A DNA stretch of 64,000 nt. Source: an uncultured Ruminococcus sp. (lineage in GTDB: Bacteria > Bacillota > Clostridia > Oscillospirales > Ruminococcaceae). Every line of letters starts with the position of its first letter. Position 1 is the stretch's first letter. Positions 54,915-61,601 of this stretch are shown here, one piece after another. A model generated the notes under the pieces. The model searched no databases, was not told where the DNA came from, and saw only the letters and a program-made list of their open reading frames with translations. Where the stretch lies: NCBI GenBank assembly GCA_947627625.1, contig CANQWR010000003.1:1-64000 (forward strand), given 5' to 3'. A program made the translations under genes and the position numbers.

Positions 54915-55382
54915 ATGAAAATTTTTGAGGGAAATTATATTCCGCAGGGTGTAAAAATAGGAATAATTGTCGCAAGATTTAACAGTTTCGTGACGGTAAA
55001 ACTTCTTGACGGTGCGGTTGACACGCTCAAAAGGCACGGTGTGGACGACGATTCCATAGAAGTCGCATACGTCCCCGGGGCTTTTGAAATTCCGATTATC
55101 GCCAAAAAAATGGCTGAATCGGGCAAATATGACGCTGTAATCTGTCTTGGTGCCGTAATCAGGGGAAGTACTTCCCACTATGAACTTGTCTGCAATGAGT
55201 GTGCAAAGGGAATAGCACAGGTTTCGCTGAATACGGGCGTACCCGTGATGTTCGGGGTTGTGACTGCCGAAAATCTGGAGCAGGCTATAGACCGTGCAGG
55301 GGCAAAGTCGGGCAACAAGGGAAGCGAATGTGCAGAGGGTGCTATAGAGATGATAAATTTAATCAAAGGGCTTGGCGAGTGA
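54915..55382 (+). CDS. ribH: 6,7-dimethyl-8-ribityllumazine synthase
   Basis: The 155-residue product has [40 protein letters not shown], and the catalytic-His region [24 protein letters not shown] typical of RibH. It condenses the ribityl-uracil with dihydroxybutanone phosphate. AAGGAG precedes the ATG. The stop overlaps the HAD phosphatase start (TGATG). Confidence 0.96.
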   Translation: MKIFEGNYIPQGVKIGIIVARFNSFVTVKLLDGAVDTLKRHGVDDDSIEVAYVPGAFEIPIIAKKMAESGKYDAVICLGAVIRGSTSHYELVCNECAKGIAQVSLNTGVPVMFGVVTAENLEQAIDRAGAKSGNKGSECAEGAIEMINLIKGLGE

Positions 55383-56047
55383 TGGCGGTACTCGTTTTTG
55401 ACTACGACGGCACTGTCCACAACGCTATGAAAACCTATGCACCCGCTTTCCGAAATACTTGTGCTTGGCTTGCGGAAAACGGCTATATTCAGCCGAAAAA
55501 TTACGCTGACAGCGATATAAGCCGTTGGCTCGGCTACAATTCACAGGATATGTGGAGTGCCTTTCAGCCCGATTTGAACCCCGAAATCCGTGAGAGGGCG
55601 AGAATAATGCTCGGTGAGGATATGGCAAGGCGTACCGAAAACGGTGAAGGTTCGCTGTATGATGGTGCGGGGGAAACTCTCGAAAAGCTCAGAAATTCGG
55701 GGAATACGCTTGTTTTTCTGAGCAATTGCAGACGGCACTACATGGAGAGACATACGAGAGTTTTCGGTCTCAATAAATATTTTGACTATTTCTACTGCTG
55801 TGAGGACTATAATTTTACTCCCAAATACGAAATTTTCAAGACAATCAGTACAGAAGTTAAAAGCGATAACTATATAGTTATTGGCGACAGATTCCACGAT
55901 ATAGAGGTCGCCGTGAAAAATCAAGTCCGTTCAATAGGCTGTCTGTACGGCTATGGTTCGGCGGAGGAGCTGAGCTTTGCGGATTTGCTTGTCAAAGATA
56001 TTTCCGAAATTCCCTGTGCCGTTGATAAATTAGGACCGAGGAACTAA
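55382..56047 (+). CDS. HAD-superfamily hydrolase, candidate riboflavin-pathway phosphatase
   Basis: The 221-residue product has HAD motif I FDYDGTVHN at residues 5-13 (nucleophile Asp), motif II FLSNC, and motif III/IV region YIVIGDRFHDIEVAVKN. The cap is alpha-helical, of the phosphoglycolate-phosphatase type. ATG 55382 overlaps the ribH stop by one base. The pathway needs a phosphatase to dephosphorylate the RibD product, and HAD enzymes do this in several bacteria, so its coupling to ribH makes it a good candidate. Substrate not proven. Confidence 0.85.
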   Translation: MAVLVFDYDGTVHNAMKTYAPAFRNTCAWLAENGYIQPKNYADSDISRWLGYNSQDMWSAFQPDLNPEIRERARIMLGEDMARRTENGEGSLYDGAGETLEKLRNSGNTLVFLSNCRRHYMERHTRVFGLNKYFDYFYCCEDYNFTPKYEIFKTISTEVKSDNYIVIGDRFHDIEVAVKNQVRSIGCLYGYGSAEELSFADLLVKDISEIPCAVDKLGPRN

Positions 56048-56245
56048 ATCGGGGGTCTGGGGGTTTTTAACCCCCAGCATTAGGACCGAGGGTATAGTCA
56101 ATTTAGAACTGGGGGACGCTGTCCCCCGGACCCCCTGTTTTAAGTCTAAGGGGCAGGGGGCTTTGCCCCCTGAACCCCCCACAAGGGGCTCCGCCCCTTG
56201 ACCCCGCTGGGGGGAAGAATCCCCCCAGACCCCCCATGATTAACA
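56048..56245 (+). repeat. C/G-rich palindromic intergenic element, copy 7
   Basis: It has GGGGGTTTTTAACCCCC, GGGGGACGCTGTCCCCC, then AAGGGGCAGGGGGCTTTGCC, AAGGGGCTCCGCCCCTT, CCCCGCTGGGGGG and the right boundary CCCCCCATGATTAAC. Orientation is as copy 1. It closes the riboflavin operon. Confidence 0.78.
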
Positions 56246-56290
56246 AAAACCTAAAGAAGTCTGGCGGCTAAGTCCTCCAATTCACAAATA

Positions 56291-56323
56291 AAAAAAACAG
56301 TCCCTTTCGAGACTGCTTTTTTA
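56291..56323. terminator. Bidirectional terminator between rib operon and NADAR gene
   Basis: CAGTC (56298-56302) pairs with GACTG (56311-56315), with seven As before and six Ts after, so it works as an intrinsic terminator on both strands of the convergent pair. Confidence 0.7.
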
Positions 56324-56328
56324 TTTTA

Positions 56329-56880
56329 TTATTTAACCATATCCCTGACTTCCATAAGACAAAAGCCGAGGAGGTTCAGCCCACGCCATTTTTCGGGGTC
56401 GGTGCTGTCGGGATTCTTTGCGGACATCCCTATCCCCCATATGCGGTCATAGGGGCTTGCCTCCACAATCACCCTGCTGCCCGTATTCACAAGAAAATCC
56501 CTTATTTCGGGGTTCTGTGAGAATTTCGCAAAATTTCCACGTATCACTATATCGGTACGGTTTTCGTGCCAGATTTTCTCGTTGAAATTTTTAATCTTGC
56601 GTCCGAGAGCTTTGTACTGATTCGGGTGGGAGGCGTTCATTATTTCATTATAGACCTCCCCGTCGCCAAAGAGAATAGCTTTCTGAGCCATCATGTACTG
56701 CTCGGCGGTGTGGTACAAAACGCCGTCAACCGTGAAATTGCACTCGTACCACTGACTAAAACACTCCTTGCCGATTGAACCGTCCGCAGAGGGATTGTGT
56801 CCCCAAAAAAAGACGTATTTGAGCCTGTTTTCCGAGTCCATAAGTTTTTTTGCGTATTCAACGGAGTATTTCACAAGCAC
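56329..56880 (-). CDS. NADAR/YbiA-family protein, possible riboflavin-intermediate N-glycosidase
   Basis: The 183-residue product has the NADAR motifs: YVFFWGHNPS, FSQWYECNFTVDGVLYHTAEQYMMAQKA, IWHENRTDIVIRGNFAKFSQNPEIRDFL, ASPYDRIWGIGM and WRGLNLLGFCLMEVRD. COG3236/YbiA proteins have been shown to cleave the N-glycosidic bond of the first two riboflavin-pathway intermediates, which are reactive and damaging; others of the superfamily reverse ADP-ribosylation of DNA by DarT. The gene converges on the rib operon across a shared terminator, which favours the riboflavin damage-control role. No DarT-like gene is nearby. CDS start ATG 56880 lies in AT-rich DNA with AGGGGAGGGG upstream. Confidence 0.82.
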   Translation of the reverse strand: MLVKYSVEYAKKLMDSENRLKYVFFWGHNPSADGSIGKECFSQWYECNFTVDGVLYHTAEQYMMAQKAILFGDGEVYNEIMNASHPNQYKALGRKIKNFNEKIWHENRTDIVIRGNFAKFSQNPEIRDFLVNTGSRVIVEASPYDRIWGIGMSAKNPDSTDPEKWRGLNLLGFCLMEVRDMVK

Positions 56881-56932
56881 TCCCCTCCCCTGTTTTAATT
56901 TTAATTTATTTAATTTTAATAATTTTAATAAT

Positions 56933-58021
56933 TCAATAATTTATATCTAATATTAAAAGCGTGTCAAACTGCGAATAAAAGACGTTATCCGAAAACTCTA
57001 TCTTGCTCTTTTCGGAAATTTCCCATATATCGCCGTCATCGAACAGGCTTTTTATGGCGGTCTCGTAGGAATTTTCGTCGGCAAACATAAAAGCTATCCT
57101 GTGGTTTTCCCCGTTTTCAACGAATTTTTCCGTCATGTAGTCCACATCGTATTCGGTCAGGTAGCACCCGTTCACGACGTAATAATTCATGTCGAGACTG
57201 TCACAGGTCGGCACAAAATATTGATTTTCGTCAATAGTCCTGTCACGCAGGAGCATATCGTCGTTTATCAGGAAATATGAGTGCGACAGTGCATCGTTTT
57301 CAGCATCATCCCACGTCAGATCGAGCCAGTAATAATTGCCGTCAAGTAAAACATAGTTCCAGGAGTGTCTTCCCGTACTCGTTTCACCCGTGCAGAGACC
57401 GCTTTCAATGCCGAGTTTGCGTATAACGTACATAAACGCCTCCGTGTAGCCCTGACAGACCGCACTCCCGTTTACAAGACAGCCGTAAGCAGTCCCCCAT
57501 ATGCCACTGAAAGGCGACTCCGCACCCTCCGAGTCATAGACCGTATTTTCAACAATATAGTCGTGTACGAACAGGACTTTATCATAGTCAGAAGAACCCG
57601 CAGGAATTTGCGATATTATTTCATTTGCGGTGTTTTCGAGTTCGGCGAGCATTATAACGCAGTCCTGAGCGGAGTAGTCGTTCAGAATGTAGAAATCAAT
57701 CTCCGTGTAGTCCGAACCCGTCGTGACAGCGTAGCCGTTCAGCCAGAAAAATTCGGGCTTTTCCATCTTGAAAATATTTATGCCCTCGTTTATTATTTCG
57801 AGGTCAATAAGACCGTCAAACCGCACTGTATGGTCAATACAGCTTATCTCCTGTGAGAGCTTTTCACAGATATTTTCGGGAGTGTACCCCGACACCGAGC
57901 TTGCTGTTTTGTCGGAAGTGTTTTCAAATGACGGAATTACTTTCTCAATGGCAGAACACGAACTTGCCATGAGACAAAAAGCTGCCGTGACAGCCATAAG
58001 CGTTTTGAAGTTTTTTACCAT
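56933..58021 (-). CDS. Transglutaminase-like lipoprotein
   Basis: The product has 362 residues from ATG 58021 (MVKNFKTLMAVTAAFCLMASSC, lipobox Cys22); ATG 58036 would add five residues. The transglutaminase/cysteine-protease core has Cys189 (VCQGYTEAF), His219 (RHSWNYVLLDG) and Asp234 (WLDLTWDD). The upstream helical region DYDKVLFVHDYIVENTVYD is typical of bacterial transglutaminase domains. It is similar in its catalytic part to the dockerin protein at 22765-25392 but membrane-anchored. It is probably a cell-surface protease or peptide-modifying enzyme; substrate unknown. Confidence 0.82.
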   Translation of the reverse strand: MVKNFKTLMAVTAAFCLMASSCSAIEKVIPSFENTSDKTASSVSGYTPENICEKLSQEISCIDHTVRFDGLIDLEIINEGINIFKMEKPEFFWLNGYAVTTGSDYTEIDFYILNDYSAQDCVIMLAELENTANEIISQIPAGSSDYDKVLFVHDYIVENTVYDSEGAESPFSGIWGTAYGCLVNGSAVCQGYTEAFMYVIRKLGIESGLCTGETSTGRHSWNYVLLDGNYYWLDLTWDDAENDALSHSYFLINDDMLLRDRTIDENQYFVPTCDSLDMNYYVVNGCYLTEYDVDYMTEKFVENGENHRIAFMFADENSYETAIKSLFDDGDIWEISEKSKIEFSDNVFYSQFDTLLILDINY

Positions 58022-58164
58022 AGTTATCCCACACATTAAAATTTTTTTCTTTTTATAAATTCTTTATGAGCTTATATATTTTTCTGCTCAGTAATAATTA
58101 TATCATGTGTTGTGTGAGAATGCAACAGTTTTACCAAATTATAATTTATTTTAGAATTATTTGA

Positions 58165-58437
58165 AGTCGGGGGAACTCCTCTTGTATCCTCATTGGGGGC
58201 TCCGCCCCCAGACCCCCGTCGGGGGGTGATTTGAAAATGGGGATACCCCATACCCCGCCCCCGAACCCCCCATGATTACTCCCACAGAGGAAACACCCTC
58301 CATAATTAAAAAAAACTTGAATAGTGGGAAAACTAAAAATATATAATCACGGGTTTCCAAAGGGGCTTTGCCCCTTTGGTAGGGGGCTTGGGGGGCAACG
58401 CCCCCCAAATTCCAAAGGGGCGAAGCCCCACAAAATC
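58165..58437 (+). repeat. C/G-rich palindromic intergenic element, copy 8
   Basis: Arm one is at 58165-58275 (GGGGGCTCCGCCCCC, CCCCCGTCGGGGGG, ending CCCCCCATGATTACTCCC). An AT-rich spacer follows with CCACAGAGGAAA, the reverse of the CTGTGG spacer word in copies 3 and 6. Arm two is at 58350-58437 (GGGTTTCCAAAGGGGC, CCCTTTGG, GGGGGGCAACGCCCCCC). It lies directly after the glnN stop. Confidence 0.78.
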
Positions 58438-58439
58438 CG

Positions 58440-60533
58440 TCACACGTTATAAATCATTGCGGAATAGTCGGGTATGGGCCAGTGACTGCTCGGCATTATC
58501 CTCTCTATGGTGTCGGCGGTCGTACGCATACGCTCCATCTCGGCAAGTACTCTGTCGTGGAAAAACTCCGACTGTATGAGTATCTCCTTTATCTCACAAG
58601 CTTCATTTACAAGCGACTCAAGATTGTCGATAGAATCGTAAAAAGCATCACAGAGGTCGTTCAGTTTGGACGACATTTTCTGTTCGGTGTAAGAGGACAG
58701 TCCGACTTTATTTTTAATATCTATGGCGTTGCAGAGTTCGTGGACATAGCCGAGAGTAGCCGGGAGAAGCTGTTTTCTCGCCATCTCTATCATGGTGCGT
58801 GCTTCAATCCTGATAGTCTTTGAGTAAGTTTCAAGCAGGACTTCCGTCCTTGCTTGGAGTTCATTTTTTGTATATATTTTGAACTTTCTGAATATACGCA
58901 TATTTTTTTCGTCGATGTAGTGCGGCATACAGTCCACCGTTGACGGGTAGTTCGGCAGACCCCTTTTTTCGGCTTCACGAATCCACTCCAGTGAATAGCC
59001 GTCCCCGTTGAAAATAATTCTCCTGTGTTCTTTCAGGACTTTTTTCATGAGTTTTTTGACTTCCGTGTCAAAATTTTCGGTATTTTTGAACGGCTTCAGA
59101 ATTTCGGTGAACTGGCTGAGTTCCTCCGCAACTATAGTATTGAGAAGAGCGTTAGGGCAGGCTATGTTGTCGGACGAACCCACCATGCGAAATTCAAATC
59201 TGTTTCCCGTAAACGCAAAGGGGGAAGTCCTGTTTCTGTCGGTTGAATCTTTCGGGAAGGACGGCAGAGCGTTCACACCTATCTCAAAAGCCCGTGACTG
59301 CGTTTTGTATACGGAATCGTCCTCTATTGCTTTGAGTACAGCGTCCAGCTCCTCACCTAAAAACATTGAAACTATTGCGGGAGGTGCTTCATCTGCACCA
59401 AGCCTGTGGTCATTTCCTGCGGAGGCAGCCGAAATTCTCATAAGGTCGGAATACTCGTCAATTCCCTTTATCAATGCACAGAGAATAGTCAGAAATTGCA
59501 GATTTTCTATCGGAGTGTCACCAGGGTCAAGGAGATTCTGACCGTCATTTGTCATCATAGACCAGTTGTTGTGTTTACCCGAACCGTTCACGCCCTCAAA
59601 GGGTTTTTCGTGAAGTAGACACACAAGACCGTGACGGAGTGCCACTTTTTCCATGGTCTCCATGGCAAGCTCATTCTGGTCTGTACCCAGATTTGAAGTA
59701 GTGAATATGGGTGCCATCTCGTGCTGTGCGGGGGCTACTTCGTTGTGCTTGGTCTTTGAGTATATGCCCAATTTCCACAGTTCCTCGTCAAGTTCAGCCA
59801 TATACTTTGCAATTCTCGGTTTCAGATTTGCAAAATACTGATCGTCAAGCTCCTGACCTTTGGGAGGTTTCGCACCAAAGAGCGTTCTGCCCGTCAGGAT
59901 CAGATCTTCCCTCTGGTCGTACATTTTTTTATCTATAAGAAAATACTCCTGCTCCGCTCCCACTGTCGAGACAACTCTTGTCACGTTTTCATTGCCGAAC
60001 AGTTTAAGAAATTCAACCGCAACTTTGCTGAGAGCGTCCATAGAACGCAACAACGGCGTTTTCTTGTCAAGAGTCTCCCCCGTGTAGGACAAAAACACTG
60101 TCGGGATATAGAGACTTCCCTCTTTTACAAAACAGTTTGAAGTCGGGTCCCATGCGGTGTAACCCCTTGCACTGCTCGTCTGTCTCAGTCCCCCTGACGG
60201 AAAAGACGATGCGTCGGGTTCACCCTTTACAAGCGATTTCCCCGAAAACTCCGTGATAGCCATTCCACCCTGTGCAGGAGCTATAAAAGAGTCGTGCTTT
60301 TCGGCTGTAGAACCCGTCAAGGGCTGAAACCAGTGTGTATAGTGTGTTGCACCCTTTTCTATTGCCCACTCCTTTATTGTATTTGCAACTATGTCCGCTG
60401 TGGTCATATCAAGCTGACTGCCGTTGTTTATGGTGTCCATAAGTGTCCTGTAGACGTTTTTCGGAAGTCTCGCTTTCATTTCCTTTTCACTGAAAACATT
60501 TTCTCCGAATATCTCCGTAATATCTTTTCCCAT
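58440..60533 (-). CDS. glnN: Glutamine synthetase class III (GlnN)
   Basis: The product has 697 residues, as expected for class III enzymes, which form dodecamers in Bacteroides and Ruminococcaceae. Signature segments are FIAPAQGGMAITEFSGKSLVKGEPDASSFPSGGLR, VSTVGAEQEYFLIDKKMY, KHNEVAPAQHEMAPIF, EKPFEGVNGSGKHNNWSM and SAGNDHRLGADEAPPAI. It makes glutamine from glutamate, ammonia and ATP. ATG 60533 is chosen because GGGGGAGAC lies just upstream; the frame is open a further 67 codons but has no ribosome site and no family-like sequence there. It follows the WYL regulator gene after 95 nt. Confidence 0.95.
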   Translation of the reverse strand: MGKDITEIFGENVFSEKEMKARLPKNVYRTLMDTINNGSQLDMTTADIVANTIKEWAIEKGATHYTHWFQPLTGSTAEKHDSFIAPAQGGMAITEFSGKSLVKGEPDASSFPSGGLRQTSSARGYTAWDPTSNCFVKEGSLYIPTVFLSYTGETLDKKTPLLRSMDALSKVAVEFLKLFGNENVTRVVSTVGAEQEYFLIDKKMYDQREDLILTGRTLFGAKPPKGQELDDQYFANLKPRIAKYMAELDEELWKLGIYSKTKHNEVAPAQHEMAPIFTTSNLGTDQNELAMETMEKVALRHGLVCLLHEKPFEGVNGSGKHNNWSMMTNDGQNLLDPGDTPIENLQFLTILCALIKGIDEYSDLMRISAASAGNDHRLGADEAPPAIVSMFLGEELDAVLKAIEDDSVYKTQSRAFEIGVNALPSFPKDSTDRNRTSPFAFTGNRFEFRMVGSSDNIACPNALLNTIVAEELSQFTEILKPFKNTENFDTEVKKLMKKVLKEHRRIIFNGDGYSLEWIREAEKRGLPNYPSTVDCMPHYIDEKNMRIFRKFKIYTKNELQARTEVLLETYSKTIRIEARTMIEMARKQLLPATLGYVHELCNAIDIKNKVGLSSYTEQKMSSKLNDLCDAFYDSIDNLESLVNEACEIKEILIQSEFFHDRVLAEMERMRTTADTIERIMPSSHWPIPDYSAMIYNV

Positions 60534-60628
60534 AAAAGTCTCCCCCATAAAAAAATTTTTATATTCAAGTCCGCACTCCCTTTTTCGGAGGGGAACCGAA
60601 TCTGCGTTAAATAAATAAATAATAATAT

Positions 60629-61597
60629 CTATTTCAGATACTTGCCGAGTACACGCCTTAGAAGCTGTGCAAATTCGTCTCTCACATATTTCGGTGAGAG
60701 TATCTCCATATCGTCCCCGAAACGCATTACCCATTCATAAAACTGCTTGTTCACTCCCGCATAGACCCTCACGATAACTCTGTCCGCATTTTTCGGGTCA
60801 GGTCGCATTGTGGAGTACCTGCCGAGTTTTTCAAGCATTTCGTCAAGGAGAGTTTTGTTGACAAGCAAAGTGACAGTCTCAAAGAAATCGGGCTCAAAGA
60901 CGTTCACGACAAAAGCCCTGTCTTCGGGCAGTTCGGGTCTCTTCCCCGCACGCTCCCCCGCTGTTATATTTTTCATGCGGTCTATGCGGTAGGTTCGGAA
61001 AACTCCCTCCGTGACATTGTAACACCGCAAATAAAATCTCTCACTGAAATATCTGACTTTCAGCGGTATAACGTCACGGTTTTTTGTGTAGTAGATCATC
61101 TTTCTGTCGGTGTTGAACTTGCCGTAGTCAAAAACAATTTTCCGCCTCTGTTCTATTATACTGTAGATATTTTCCAGATTTTCAAGAATATCAAGGGACG
61201 GTATGCCTATGTCGTTCAGGGAAATTCTCCTTATAAGCTGTCTCGTCTCGTTCTCGGAACACATTCCCTCAAACTTTTTTATAAATCTCTGTTTCTGCTG
61301 TGGACTCAAAAACTTGCTAACTGAAACGGCATCGGTGACAAATCTTATCTCGTTAAATGTAAAACCTTTTCTGCAAAGTCTGTAACAGGCTGTGTTGTGG
61401 CTTCCGTAAGAAATTTCAATGTCATTGCCCATTGCAATAAGTCTGTCTATGTCACGCCTTATCGTAACGGCGGAGACGTTCTCCATGCCCGAATTTTCAA
61501 ACAGATAATTCTGTATATCCCTGACGGAGACGGCGTGGGAACTGTCCGTGCGTGTACTCAAACAGCGGAATATATGTATAATCCTCTCGTGGTCCAT
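60629..61597 (-). CDS. WYL-domain transcriptional regulator
   Basis: The 322-residue product has an N-terminal HTH (SVRDIQNYLFENSGMENVSAVTIRRDIDRLIAMG) near residues 23-58. A WYL domain follows near 145-225 (IIEQRRKIVFDYGKFNTDRKMIYYTKNRDVIPLKVRYFSERFYLRCYNVTEGVFRTYRIDRM) and a C-terminal WCX region ends QFYEWVMRFGDDMEILSPKYVRDEFAQLL. Such proteins sense ligands or nucleic acid and often regulate metabolism or defence. The ATG lies 4 nt after the stop of the TIM barrel/acyl-CoA synthetase gene, so it is in that operon. It is also just upstream of glnN. Confidence 0.85.
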   Translation of the reverse strand: MDHERIIHIFRCLSTRTDSSHAVSVRDIQNYLFENSGMENVSAVTIRRDIDRLIAMGNDIEISYGSHNTACYRLCRKGFTFNEIRFVTDAVSVSKFLSPQQKQRFIKKFEGMCSENETRQLIRRISLNDIGIPSLDILENLENIYSIIEQRRKIVFDYGKFNTDRKMIYYTKNRDVIPLKVRYFSERFYLRCYNVTEGVFRTYRIDRMKNITAGERAGKRPELPEDRAFVVNVFEPDFFETVTLLVNKTLLDEMLEKLGRYSTMRPDPKNADRVIVRVYAGVNKQFYEWVMRFGDDMEILSPKYVRDEFAQLLRRVLGKYLK

Positions 61598-61601
61598 AAT
61601 G

